Positions 35,649 through 48,174 of a stretch of DNA of 64,000 nucleotides are shown here, piece after piece. Made by a program: the position numbers and the translations under genes. The first letter of the stretch is position 1; each line of letters begins with the position of its first letter. Below the pieces are notes generated by a model that saw only the letters and a program-made list of their open reading frames with translations, searched no databases and was not told the origin of the DNA. Origin of the DNA: Chanos chanos (taxonomy: Eukaryota > Chordata > Actinopteri > Gonorynchiformes > Chanidae); the NCBI RefSeq assembly GCF_902362185.1, contig NC_044509.1, forward strand, positions 15,871,366 to 15,935,365, in the 5' to 3' direction.

Positions 35649-36433
35649 ATGACTACCAAACTCTCAATATCAGAAGAGGATGGCTGTGTCCGAAATGGCA
35701 TACTACATACTACTCGCAGACTGATCTTGACATAAAAGGAGTAAGTAGTATGCAGTACATGAAAAATAAAAATTTTGCAGTACACGACAGTTACCCGGAT
35801 GATGTACTACTCTGGCAAAAATTTGCAGTGTACAACCACAGCTCACTTCGTTGGGTACTGCATCCTATGAAGCAACACGGTGATTTCCAACGGTCAAAAA
35901 ATTAAAAAAACATGCCGGACAATGACAGAAGCGGCTTCAACTTCAACTGTAGCTGCAGTTTCGAATATAAATGTATCAGTTGCATAATTTGTTGTAATAA
36001 GTCTTCATACACTTTCTTATAGGGCTACTTTTGATAGATATTTGTTGTAGTCGTTTGTTGTTCAATTTTAACAGAACAGATAGCCCAACCGATAGCAAAC
36101 GTGTAGTACACTACACGAAAGTATACTAGCGTGTGGAGTAGTGTGTAGAACACAGTGTATACTGGGCCAGTATGCAGTATGCAGTACACTAGTGTGCCAT
36201 TTCGGACACAGCCGATATCTCCTGTCCTGTGTGCCATGACATCTTTAAGGATCCTGTTTGTATCTGTAAAGTTTGTCTGCAGCAGTTCTGGAATAATAAA
36301 GAATCCAGGGAGTGTCCAGTCTGCAGGAGAAGATCACGAAATGATATCCCTCCTTGTAACGTTGTGTTAAAGAACCCATGTGAGTCTTTCATACAGGAGA
36401 GAAGTCAGAGAACTTCAGCAGGGTCAGTCAAGT
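35649..36433 (+). pseudogene. TRIM35-like pseudogene T6, exon 1 remnant
   Basis: The start [11 protein letters not shown] is split after 33 bases by a 532-bp inverted-repeat transposon (35682-36213). After it, RING sequence resumes ([12 protein letters not shown]) but the stretch carrying C29 and H31 is deleted. Homology stops at 'acttcagcagggtc' (36433), where sequence changes to the upstream region of another copy. B-box and all later exons are absent. Confidence 0.85.
35682..36213. mobile_element. Inverted-repeat DNA transposon inside T6 RING exon
   Basis: The ends GGCTGTGTCCGAAATGGCA and TGCCATTTCGGACACAGCC are perfect 19-bp inverted repeats. The insertion is flanked by GAT on both sides (35679-35681, 36214-36216), consistent with a 3-bp target duplication. 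The exon sequence it interrupts is known from T2. No transposase is encoded, so it is non-autonomous. The perfect ends suggest a recent insertion. Confidence 0.85.
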
Positions 36434-36477
36434 TCTGATGCACTGACATGTCTGCTCTAAAAAGTAATATAAGCCAG

Positions 36478-36645
36478 GGTGAAAATTACAGGGGGGGGGG
36501 TCTGAGCACTCTAATTAAGACTTGGACCCCCCCCACAAAACGAGGTAAAAGCAACAGTTCAGGAGGGTCAAAACATTTATATATCCTATGGTATAAAGCC
36601 CTAGAGGAATAGTTGACACCCCCCCCCCCCCCATTGTCATTGTGT
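36478..36645. repeat. Unclassified repeat R1, first copy
   Basis: Contains 'ttaagacttggaccccccc', 'ggtcaaaacatttatatatc' and 'agttgacacccccc', flanked by G and C runs. A second copy is at 49349-49515. I do not recognise the family. Confidence 0.6.
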
Positions 36646-36793
36646 AATTTGCACTCTGTACAAAACCCATATTAAAGTTTCATTTTGAAGCTGACCAGCA
36701 CCAAAGTCTGTACAAAGTCTGTACCTCAGAGTCGAGATCAGGAAGAAGACAGAGAATCCTTAAGTTCCTGTGAGTGTCAGTGTTTTTTCATCT

Positions 36794-36803
36794 GAAAGTG
36801 AAA
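36794..36803 (+). promoter_or_regulatory. ISRE-like motif of T7 relic
   Basis: GAAAGTGAAA lies 48 bp before the relic start codon. Confidence 0.45.
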
Positions 36804-36876
36804 GTACACTCAAAACTTTTTTAGCCTTCAAGGAAGGCAGACACATATAAAATGGCTACCAAACTCTCACTTTAAT

Positions 36877-38799
36877 TCTAACTTTTATGAATTCTTCAAG
36901 AATTTGTTTTGATTGTGGAGTAGAAACTGGATGAACCAATTACTGGTCAAAGTTACCATCACACAGGTTGTTCATGGATATCATTTTCATTTTTCCATGA
37001 TGTCAAAGCATCTCCTCATATTGGACATTTCAATTTTACATTTTAGCTGTGAAGACTGACTGAAATCAGACTGAAATCTTGTGGGTGAAAGAGGGTTTAT
37101 GTGTGAGAGATTTCAGTGTGTCTCTCATCTGACATACATACTCGACACGTGTAGTTAAGCGAAGTACCTGATACTGTCTCTGGATGACCTGGATAAAACT
37201 GGCAGAAATTAATATCACAGTGGCTTGGATAAGAATAAAATTACGTTTAAGTTTTGAAAATGAATAAAAATCATTTGAGACTTCAGGATTTAAAAGGGGT
37301 TAACTTAAAACATTTTTCACCTGGAAAAAAAAAAGATTAAAAACAAAGCAGTGGGTGAAAGTGTAGAGAAATGGACTGATCTCTGTGTCTGTCACTTATT
37401 CACTGATCTTTTCCTTTCTTTCCTTTCTTTCTTTCTTTCTTTCTTTCTTTCCCTCTTTCTTTCTCTCACGTTTACAGGTGAAGTCAGCATTGACACTGAA
37501 ACATTGAAACTGTAAACATCAATAACATGATCAATGACCGATATGTAACCTTGAGCACTCTTCACGTTCCTGTGTTTATACAAGTTAAATAAAGTTTAAT
37601 TAACAATAACTCATTAAGTCAGGACCTTATTTGGTGGGCAAAGATGACAGAATGGACTACACAGAAAATCCCTTTTAATTTTGACACTGACCGACTGCGG
37701 CAAAATAAACAACTTGTGGAAGGTGAATAAACATTGTGGTTCATTAATCCATGATCAAACTGAAACAAGTGAATGTTTACATATTGCATGTAAGTGTATG
37801 CATTGGAATGCAGGTATTCTGAATATGAATAAAAAAGTCCTTTGGAGTTTTCTGTCAGAGAGATGGTTTCTCTTTCTGACATGACAATGAGGTATCACGT
37901 GTTCTGACATATTCTTTTCTTGCTGAAATGTTCACTGATCTTTCATTAAAATAGTCACTTCCTGTAATGTTCCATGCACTAAGTTCCTGTTTTGGCCTCC
38001 AGAGGGTGACATGGCACACCACAGGGCTTCAGAAGATGCACCTGTCTGTAATTAGCTGCACCTGTGTCTTGTTCATTCTATAAAACAACCTAGGCTAAAG
38101 ATGTCTTTTGCCTCAACTGATTTGAGAACACACCACATTTAACTCATATATAATCATTACGTAATCATTGCATGCGTCTCTGCATTCTGTGTTTTGGTCT
38201 TTTGAAATGTTCTGTGTGAGAGAAAGATTTGTGATCTGTTTATTAAATTTTCATTGACGCACAGGTCACAGCAAAAAACCCAAAATCCAAACCTTTAAAT
38301 GACGTTTGAGTAGGCTTGATGTTTCTCATATGATGCGAGAGCAGTTTGTTATACTGCTACAAATATCATTCTGAGTCTCCTGTTTTAAGTGTTAGTATAA
38401 AAATCGTGGAGAAACATATTTATGTGTTTATGTACGATGAATCTCTTTAACTGTACATTCTGGCACTTTTAATTCATACGGCTGTTACTGACTGATTCCT
38501 GTTCATCGCAACTTAACAATCTGCTCTGGCTGTTTGATTTTTTAGGGGTTTTTTTTTCTCATACCATATATACACCACACACTCTACAGACGCAACCTTT
38601 TGCTAACTCTTGGTCTCTCACTCATCTCCCACCATGTAACACCAATCAGGAACGTCTCAGACAGCTCACTCATATCCTCTTATCTCAGCACTCGACAATG
38701 CCCCATACCCAGACAGTTCAAACCTCATACTGAAGACACAATCGCACCCAAGCATAAACTGCCTTTATCTACACTCATCCCGTTGACAGGTCCGAACTG
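36877..38799. other. 3' flank of T7 relic, no gene
   Basis: The first 1.2 kb resemble the flanks of T1, T3 and T5 and include a TTTC microsatellite (37405-37465). 37700-38090 repeats the common spacer. 38100-38800 is unpaired, with no coding region recognised. Confidence 0.5.
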
Positions 38800-39160
38800 A
38801 AAGAAAAAGTAAAGTTCAATCTTTTTACATCTTTGTGAAACATCCTGATGAGCCTGATTCCTAAGATAAAGAAGAGCCAATCAGAATCATCCCTCACCTC
38901 TCCTCAGTCCCCTGACACACCTTATTCTAAAGAATGAAATTAAATCCAGTCTTTCCACCTCTTCAGGAGTCGTCTTAAACCACTGTTCAAATCCTAACTC
39001 TATACGTGTCTAAGAAAAGAGGAAGAATATATGAGAGGTAGGTGTGGTGCTATTGGAGTTCAGACAGCCTACATTCCACAAGGATTTACCAAACTGACAC
39101 ATGACAATACAGTCAACACAGCAAAGACCATTACAGAAAATCAAGAGTGACGGTGAGAAA
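38800..39160 (+). promoter_or_regulatory. T8 promoter and 5' leader, ISRE missing
   Basis: This resembles the T10 upstream region, not that of T2: 'aagtaaagttcaatctttt' and the CCAAT box in 'agagccaatcagaatcat' (38873-38890). Relative to T10 about 60 bp of leader are missing between 'ctgaca' and 'atacagtcaacac', and that piece carried the ISRE-like motif. Confidence 0.5.
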
Positions 39161-41598
39161 ATGGCTTCCAGATTATCACAGTCAGAAGAGGATGTCTCCT
39201 GTCCTGTGTGCCATGACATCTTCAAGGATCCTGTTCTGCTGTCATGTAGTCACAGTGTCTGTAGAGTTTGTCTGCAGCAGTTCTGGAATAATAAAGGATC
39301 CAAGGAGTGTCCAGTCTGCAGGAGAAGATCATCCAGACATGACCCTCCCCATAACCTTGTGTTAAAGAACCTGTGTGAGTCTTTCTTACAGGAGAGAAGT
39401 CAGAGAACTTCAGCAGGGTCTGAGGAGTTCTGCAGTCTGCACAGTGAGAAACTCAAACTCTTCTGTCTGGATGATAAACAGCCTGTGTGTTTGGTGTGTC
39501 GGGATTCAGAAAAACATACAAACCACAAATTCCGTCCAATCGATGAAGTTGCACCAGGTTATAGGGTAAGACACAAACTGTGGTCATTCAGTTTCCTGAA
39601 TAAAATGTTTTTTTATACATGACAAAGGGCCAAATTGCACATAAATGTTCACTCAAAGTAGATAATAGTTTAACTGAAATTGCAAAATAGAGACATTTTC
39701 AATATCAGTGAATTTATAGTATTACACAGGAATATATACACATCACATACATACATATCTGACCAAGAGGAAAAGTGAGACAGTAAAATGATGGTTTATT
39801 CCAGGAGGAAGTGAAAGCTGCACTGAGGCACTTACAGGAGAAACTGAAGATCTTTAAAAAAGTCAAACTGACCTGTGATCAAACAGCGGAGCACATTAAG
39901 GTGAGTCATGAATATGATTCTTAGGTACAGGACAGTGGGGGACAACACTTTGGGCTTTTTGTTCAGTTGTGAAAAGACTCTTTGAAGAGTCTTTTCTTGT
40001 GCACTTATGAAAGACTTGGTTGAAAACAAAGGGGTAAAAAACTATTTTTACAACCAGCAAACATAGCACTATAACCATTACCTGTAAGCATCTAGTTACT
40101 GTTTGCTAAATAAAATAATTTTGCTTATCAAATATTGACAATTCAGCATTAACATGAATGAATGAATTTCTAATACTGATGAATGGTAATGTAACAGAAA
40201 TCATAGATTATAATTACACTCCCAAAGAATCCCTGTGTTGTGTATCATTTTATTGTTGTATGCAGTTGACACGGTGACACAGTGTTACAACAACCCTTCT
40301 GCTGTGCAGACATAACTTCTGACTCACACCAATGACTCACAGCCATCATGACTTTTACAAATTATATTATCTTTGGAAAGATCAGGAAATTATATATGTT
40401 TACATTCTTTAATGTGCAAAAAAGAACAACAGGCTTCCATGACATACATTCGTCACCATTGCTTCTGTAGAACCTGTTGGTGCTATCTCTCCTCTCATCT
40501 ACTGAAAATGCCTCTTGGTTTTATTTTGGACAATAGACTAATAGGCTGCTAAAATATTCACATAAACACCAACGCCACTCCAAATGTTTATGAAATATTT
40601 ATTTAAAGACTTACAGAAACACTAACTCTACGTGTTTTCATTTCAGATCCAGGCCAAACAGACAAAGAGACAGATTAAAGAGGACTTTGAGAAGCTTCAT
40701 CAGTTTTTACGAGATGAAGAGGCAGCCAGGATAGCTGCAGTGAAGGAGGAAGAGGAGCAGAAGAGTCAGATGATGAAGGAGAAGATTGAGAAGATGACCA
40801 GAGAGATCTCCTCTCTCTCAGAGACGATCAGAGCCATAGAAAATGAGATGGGTGCTAAAGACATTCTGTTTCTGAAGGTATCAGTCTCCCCCTCTCCCTC
40901 GCTTTTATTTCACCTTTTTGTCACTTGTCACATCTGAACTGTAAATATGACCTCTCTGTTCTCCTTCTACAGAACTATAAGACTACAGTAAAAAGGTAAG
41001 TGAGTTACCTCCTGTCTCTGACTTCTCTGTGTGAATCCAAATCCACAATCGCATTGTCTCCTAAATGTTATTCCAGAGCCCAATGCACACTGCAGGATCC
41101 ACAAATGGTTTCAGGAGCACTGATCCATGTGGCAAAGCACCTGGGCAACCTGAAGTTCAGAGTGTGGGAGAAGATGCAGGAGATCGTTCAATACAGTGAG
41201 TGTTTGTCCTGGATAACAGGACAAAAAAATCTGACTTAATGTAAATTAATCTAGCTGATGGGCAGGATTGTGGTCACTATGGAGATGAGAGGAAACTGAA
41301 TACAGCATATCTTCCACCTGATGAACTTAAGCTTGAACGAAACAAAAATATTCATTGAATACTTTGCAAATTCATGAATAAATAACTTCATTTCACATTT
41401 GATTCCCACCACACTGTGTGCAACCATCCTTCAGAACCATAAGAACCAGAATTAACATTTTTGTTTCTGATTACTCATTTCCATTAATACATTTGGCTAC
41501 ATTTCTTATGCAGGGAGAGCTGTGATTATTAATCTGCAAGTGAATAGTCACATATGTCCAGATCTGCCTTTCTCAGAGTCACAGCCCTTTGGTTACAC

Positions 41599-41633
<35 letters not shown>

Positions 41634-42450
41634 TAAACTCAGATCACATTTCTTCATGTGTTTTATATGACAAGAAAGAGTGAAATGTTCAGTCTAGGTG
41701 TTCTTTAACTGATAGAACAGAAAGACCTCAGTTACACTGACAACATGTTTTCTCTTTATGTTCACTCTTCATTTTCATACAAACACCTTTAATCTGTTAC
41801 CATGAGACTGTGTTTTTCTAAAGGGATGTAGTGATTTGGAGCTTCCAGAATTATGAAATATTTCAGATACAAATGTGTTCCATCTCTCCCACTGTCTCTG
41901 TTCTCTCTCTTCAGCCCCTGTCATTCTGGACCCCAACACCACACGACTCATCCTGTCTGAGGATCTGACCAGTGTGAGATTCAGTGATGAGAAACAGCAG
42001 CTTCCTGATAATCCAGAGAGATTTGATAAATATTCATTTGTTTTGGGCTCTGAGAGTTTTAACTCAGGGGCATATAGCTGGGATGTTGACGTTGGGAGTA
42101 GCACAGCATGGTATGTGGGTGTGGCCACAGAGTCAAACCAGAGGAAGGGAGAAGGAGCCCTAGACGGAATGTGGCGTGTGGGTCATTACAATGGGAAATA
42201 TTATCCATGCCTTACAGGAAAGTCATTGACTCCCCTCACATTCAATAAGAAACTCCAGAGGATCAGAGTGCAGTTTGACTGGGACAGAGGAAAGCTGTCA
42301 TTTTCTGACCCCCTTACTAACATGCACATACACACTTTCACACACACGTTTACTGAGAGAATGTTTCCATTCTTCTCTAATGGCTGCACACTCTCCCCCT
42401 TGAAGATCTTACCTGTGAAGTGTTGTGTCAGAGTGGAACAAAACAGTTAG
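39161..42450 (+). CDS. TRIM35-like protein T8, complete
   Basis: Exons are 39161-39565, 39805-39900, 40647-40877, 40973-40995, 41077-41195 and 41915-42450, giving 469 residues. RING ([26 protein letters not shown]), B-box2 ([14 protein letters not shown]119, H122), coiled coil and PRY-SPRY are intact. MASRLS at 39161 is taken as start by homology; an in-frame ATG at 39101 could add 20 residues. It belongs with T10, sharing NYKTTVKR in the short exon and the [11 protein letters not shown] start two residues shorter than in T1-T5. PRY-SPRY is the most divergent of the + strand set ([25 protein letters not shown]). Confidence 0.9.
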
Positions 42451-42550
42451 AATTAATGTCTGGACTATATCTACATTTTAAATTATATTTGGATTATGAA
42501 TAATGTTCATTGAATTATATTGATGACTTCTGTAATGTTAATAATGAGTT

Positions 42551-42949
42551 GTCACGCCTCCAGCTCAACCCTAGTCTGTTTCAGTCTTTCAGTACACTGC
42601 TTCACCCGTTAACTGACCACCTCATGGGCTGGTCTCACACACTCCTGTTTCTTGTTCATTTGGTCATTTAGACTGTGACTTGTTTAGACTCTGGTGTATA
42701 CTGCTAGTGTTCAGCCTGTGAAATCTCTCAATCCTTGCCTCCCACAGCCTGGCTGTCAAAAGTCAGAATCTGTATTCTTTGTATTTGGCCCTGGTTTGTT
42801 CTCTGATTTTGCTATTCTGAATTACATTGACACTTGTAATTCCTGTGTACACAACTCTTGCCTGTTTTTTTTTAACATGATTCTGAATAACACCTTGAAT
42901 AAAACTCTACTCTGCACATGCACCCTGCTTCCCTGAGTCATTGTGACGT
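42551..42949 (+). mobile_element. Possible solo LTR-like sequence
   Basis: Begins TGTCACGCCTCC and ends near 'gagtcattgtgac', with an AATAAA signal about 50 bp before the end. Such a layout resembles fish LTRs. No clear target duplication was found, and no internal genes are present. Confidence 0.35.
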
Positions 42950-43452
42950 AAGTAAAGTCAGTCCCATTCATTTCCTGTGTAATTATGAGACATTATGAGA
43001 CATGTTTTCAGGGAATATCAAGAAGATAAGTTTACCCCCCACTGTAATATTGCTGATGTCTTAGCACTGATAAATAGGAGGAGTTAATGTTCAATGCTAT
43101 CTATAATGACAAGTCTGAAAATTAGTGGACATTGATATAAAAAGAACATGACGCTACACGCAGAACCTCCTGAGGGTAAAAGGTTGTAGAGGACATATGC
43201 TGTGAATAGATCAGGACAGATGTTAGCCGAACATGATTTTAGGAGAATATATAGCATTCATTCTCATATCTACACCTAAATATTCCCAAGTTTTCAGAGC
43301 AGACACTAAAACTTTACCTGAGATCCATCATAAATCTCAATTTTACCTCAACAACAAACATTTATCGCACCATGAAAAGGAAAGAGGTGATTCAGTTACT
43401 TAAACAGTTTGGAAACACACTGTATTTTAAATATACATCTGAAATTCCACAC

Positions 43453-43563
<111 letters not shown>

Positions 43564-43631
43564 ACTTATATGCAGGTGATTGAATATGAATCTTTGCATA
43601 CACTGAACCACGTCTGAAAACTGAGAGTCAT

Positions 43632-43662
<31 letters not shown>

Positions 43663-43884
43663 TATATCTTTGAAGAGAGAAATCATGGACCATTGAGATG
43701 TGACCTTTACATTATTAAACCACAGTCTCTGTCATACTTGGCAAGTTCTGAGTGTAAGTCCAGTTCTTACACACTGACACCTCTACCATTAAAATAAAGA
43801 CTGAAAAGCTCTGCCCAGCTGAGAGTGAAGATCAGACAGGGGACAGGACTTCCTGTGAGTTTGGAGGGTTCTTTTGGCTTGAAG

Positions 43885-44209
43885 ATGGCTTCTAAATCAG
43901 TGCTATCAGAGGAGGATCTCTGCTGTGCTGTGTGCTGTGAAGGATCCTGTTGTCCTGTCATGTAGTCACAGTGTCTGTAAAGTTTATCTGCAGCAGTTCT
44001 GGAACAGTAAAGTATCCAAGGAGTGTCCAGTCTGCAGGAGAAGATCATCCAGAGATGATCCTCCCCGTAACCTCGAGTTAGAGAACCTGTGTGAGTCTTT
44101 CTTACAGGAGAGAAGTCAGAGAACTTCAGCAGGGTCTGAGGAGCTCTGCAGTCTGCACAGTGAGAAACTCAAACTCTTCTGTCTGGATGATAAACAGCCT
44201 GTGTGTCAG
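43885..44209 (+). pseudogene. TRIM35-like pseudogene T9, exon 1 fragment
   Basis: Starts [19 protein letters not shown] at 43885. An 8-bp deletion at the DIF codons shifts the frame; the shifted frame then follows the family ([21 protein letters not shown]) to the B-box. The RING also has Cys37 changed to Tyr. Homology ends after KQPVC at about 44209, within the B-box. No coiled-coil or PRY-SPRY exons follow before T10. No ISRE-like motif is seen upstream. Confidence 0.85.
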
Positions 44210-45110
44210 AAATCAGAAACATACGTGTCGCAACATTTACTCCATACTGAAATTCGTTTTGTTAATTGGCTCATTGACCACTTGCTCTTGTCCAGAGAAA
44301 CTTACAAGTCCTACTTTCTGTGTCAGAGGTCAGTCACCCACCAAATGTAATGGGAGAAGTGAACATTTCTGCTGTTGACAAAAGTTCTGTTTAAAGTGTT
44401 TGACACATTAGAATTCCAACAGCAAATTAACATGTGAAACTTTGTTTCGCACAGTTTCTTCTGTTTGATTGCTTAGGCTTGTTGAAATCACTGTTTGAAA
44501 TTACTGTCCTCTGTTATACTTGATCTACTCTATTAAACAAACCCAAACTAGTTTTTTAAGCAGCTTCTCTGGAGTGCAGGATCCTAACCTCCTCCCTCAC
44601 CTCACATTTCTGATAACTCTAACTCTCTCACTCACTTGTTACTTTGACAACTTTGACCAAGTGCTTATTTCAGTGATTCACTGACTACAATCTGACCATA
44701 TAACAGCAATAATCAGTACCTCAGACAGCTCACCAACATCCTCTGATTTCAACATTTAACAAACATTGTCACATACACATATACATACATAAATACTGAA
44801 GACACAGCAGCACCCAGTCAGAATCCAGTTTTACCTAAACTCCACCCACTGACTGATCCAAACTGAAAGAAGGAAATAAAGTTCAGTCTTTTTTTTTTTT
44901 AGATCTCTATGAAAGATCTTGAACTTTATTCGTAAGATAAGGGGGAGCCAATAAGAATCATCCTTCACCTCTCTTCAGACTTCACCTCCTCTTAAACCAC
45001 TGTTCAGATCTTTCCTCTAGAAAACTGGAAGAATAAAGGAAGGTGTAGTGTACCTGGAACTCATACAGTCTAAATTCCAAAAGATTTACTAAGCTGACAG
45101 GTCAGAGTGC
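44210..45110 (+). other. T9-T10 spacer and T10 promoter
   Basis: The right part (about 44860-45110) is the T10 promoter, matching T8: 'aaataaagttcagtctttt' and CCAAT in 'gagccaataagaatcat' (44946-44962). The left part has no recognisable content. Confidence 0.5.
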
Positions 45111-45156
45111 AGTGAGGAGAGAACGGAGAGAGTCCTGTGATTTGCTGTTTTACACT

Positions 45157-45166
45157 GAAAGTGAAA
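45157..45166 (+). promoter_or_regulatory. ISRE-like motif of T10
   Basis: GAAAGTGAAA within 'cactgaaagtgaaaatac', 50 bp before the start codon at 45217. Confidence 0.55.
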
Positions 45167-45216
45167 ATACAGCCAACACTGTAAAGACCAGTACAGAAGA
45201 TCAGGTGACTGAGGAA

Positions 45217-48174
45217 ATGGCTTCCAGACTGTCACTCTCAGATGAGGATTTCTCCTGCACTGTTTGCCATGAAACCACTGGTCCAATGGGAGAAGCTACA
45301 CCAGGTCATAGGGTAAGAAGCGCGCTATGGTAATTTTCCCTTAATCAAACGATGACAGTTTTTGTATATGAAAAAGAACTGAGTATGACAAAGAAAACAG
45401 GTTAATTCAGAACAGATGAATTTTTTAAATTGTAAATCATTCTCAATATCTATTTTTAGATTAATTTCAGCAGAATTGTACACTTAGTGGTGGGTTTAAC
45501 AAGTCTATTAAATTTATGTATGAAATGTACACATGTGAAAAACACACACAGTTGTGACCAAGAGGAAAACTGAGACAGTAAAATGACAGGAATACATACA
45601 TATCATCACATACATACATATCTGACCAAGAGGAAAAGTGAGACAGTAAAATGATGGTTTATTCCAGGAGGAAGTGAAAGCTGCACTGAGGCACTTACAG
45701 GAGAAACTGAAGATCTTTAAAAAAGTCAAACTGACCTGTGATCAAACAGCAGAGCACATTAAGGTAAGAGTAATCAATCTGACTCTTAGATTAATCCTAT
45801 TTTCACAACCAGCTAACAGAGCTCCGTCACTCCTTCATATTACTTCATAAATAAATATTTTCAAATGTCAGTGGTTCATATACTGAATATGAATAAATTC
45901 ATTTCTGATGCAGATGGAAAGCAAGGTAACATATTATAGATTGTCATTACACTCTCAACAAACCCACGTGCTGTTTTTATCAGTTTATTCTTGTATGCAG
46001 GTGTAATACAGTGCTACTTCAAACCCTCTGCTGTAGAGACATGACTTCTGTCCGATTCACACCAAGTGTACCCATCATCACTTTTGCAAACTACACTAAC
46101 TTTGGAAATATAAGGAAATTATATATGTTTGGCTTCCTTAACATGTAAAACACACACACACACACACACAACAGAAATCAAAAACATTTATTACTGAGGC
46201 ACTAAAACATGTCTCTGTTCAAAAGTCAAAAAATGATTTTCACACTGGTTCACCATTCAAAGGAGGAATAGATGCCATGATGTACAGTATATTCATCACT
46301 ATTACATATTTAAACCCTTTTACTGAAAATACCTTATGCTTTATTTTGAACAAACTGAACGCCTGCTAAAATATTCGTAAAAAAAACACTAACTCTACTC
46401 TAAATGTTTCTATGACAGATGCAGGCCCAGCATACAGAGAGACAGATTAAAGAGGACTTTGAGAAGCTTCATCAGTTTTTACGAGATGAAGAGGCAGCCA
46501 GAATAGCTGCACTGAGGGAGGAAGAGGAGCAGAAGAGTCAGATGATGAAGGAGAAGATTGAGAAGATGACCAGAGAGATCTCCTCTCTCTCAGACACAGT
46601 CAGAGCCATAGAAAATGAGATGGGTGCTAAAGACATTCTGTTTCTGAAGGTATCAGTCTCCCCCTCTCCCTCACTTTTATTTCACCTTTTTGTCATTTGT
46701 CACATCTGAACTGTAAATATGACTCTCTCCTTCTACAGAACTATAAGACTACAGTAAAAAGGTAAGTGAGTTACCTCCTGTCTCTGACTTCTCTGTGTTC
46801 CATGTTTCTGAACCCAAATCCACAATCGCACTGACTCCTGGATATTATTCCAGAGCCCAGTGCACACTGCAGGATCCACAAATGGTTTCAGGAGCACTGA
46901 TCCACGTGGCCAAGCACCTGGGCAACCTGAAGTTCAGAGTCTGGGAGAAGATGCAGGCGATCATTCAATACAGTGAGTGTTTGTCCTGGACAACAGGACA
47001 AACAAATCTGACTTAATGTAAATTAATCTAGCTGATGGGCAGGATTGTGGTCACTATGGAGATGAGAGGAAACTGAATACAACCAGTTTTCCACCTGATG
47101 AAATGAGATGAAGAGACAAGGAAATGAGTGATGCAGACAAGAGAAAACAAAACTCAAATCCGATCAAAACCTCAAATTTAAATAAAATAATGGGAAATAT
47201 TCAGTGAACACTTTGCAAAATTATGAATAAGTAAACTTCTTTTTAGACATGATACCAACCACATTATGTATATACATCATGAAAGTTCTCATCAAGCATA
47301 AGAACTGGCTTTTTCATTTGTTTTTATTGATTTCCATTAGTACCTTTGACTACTGTTCTTATCCAGAGAGCTAGGATTATTAATCTATAAAGCAACAGTC
47401 ACGCATCTCTGGATCTGCCTTTCTCATGACCAAATTTCTTCATGTGTTTCATAATTTTGAAAGGGAAGAGTGAAATATCCAGTCCAGGTGTTCTGTAGTT
47501 GAACAGAATGACCTATTACAGAAGGGTTTACTTCCTCAAAAGGGATATGGTGACTTAGAGCTTCTGGAATTATGAAACAAATTACTGTAAGTGAAAAAGT
47601 GTTCCATCTCTCCCTCTGTCTCTGTTCTCTCTCTTCAGCTCCTGTCATTCTGGACCCCAACACTACACGACTCATCCTGTCTGAGGATCTGACCAGTGTG
47701 AGATTCAGTGATGAGAAACAGCAGCTTCCTGATAATCCAGAGAGATTTGACACATATGCATGTGTCCTGGGCTCTGAGGGTTATAACTCAGGGACACACT
47801 GCTGGGATGTTGATGTTGGGAATAATACAGAGTGGAATGTGGGTGTGGCCACAGAGTCAAAGCAGAGGAAGGGAACAGGAGTCCATGGTGGAATCTGGCG
47901 TGTGTGTTATTGGTCTGGCAAATATTGGTCACGATCCCCAGGACAGAAATTGACACCCATCTCATTCAATAAGAAACTCCAGAGGATCAGAGTGCAGCTG
48001 GACTGGGACAGAGGAAAAGTGTCATTTTCTGACCCTCTTACTAACACGCACATACACACTTTCACACACACGTTTACTGACACAACATTTCCATTCCTCT
48101 ATAATGGTTTTAAACTCTCTCCTCTGGAGATCGCACCAGTGCAGCGTTGTGTCAGAGTGGAACAGCACAGTTAG
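45217..48174 (+). CDS. TRIM-derived coiled-coil/PRY-SPRY protein T10 lacking RING and B-box
   Basis: Exons are 45217-45312, 45668-45763, 46419-46649, 46739-46761, 46854-46972 and 47639-48174, about 366 residues in one frame. Exon 1 is only 96 bp: it keeps [19 protein letters not shown], then jumps to EATPGHR at the exon end. Compared with T8's 405-bp exon, 309 bp (103 codons) are missing and the frame is kept. Only the first Cys pair of the RING remains, so no zinc-finger or E3 activity is expected. Coiled coil and PRY-SPRY are undamaged, so it could still pair with full TRIMs and bind their targets. Promoter and ISRE-like motif are present. T8 is its closest relative. Confidence 0.8.

Larger units (their letters stand above)
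36434..36876 (+). pseudogene. TRIM relic T7: promoter, leader and first codons only
   Basis: Sequence from 36421 matches the upstream region of T4 ('cagtcaagttctgatgcact'), continues through the leader with an ISRE-like motif at 36794-36803, and reaches a start codon at 36852 (MATKLSL, then a stop). Right after about eight codons it joins 3'-flank sequence ('aagaatttg', 'gattgtggagtag'). All other coding sequence is gone. The leader is interrupted by a G/C-run repeat. Confidence 0.75.

Noticed and set aside
39101-39160. Upstream in-frame ATG of T8 as the true start
   Set aside because: The extension has no counterpart in T2 or T3, and MASRLS aligns with the family start, so 39161 was preferred; the extension remains possible.
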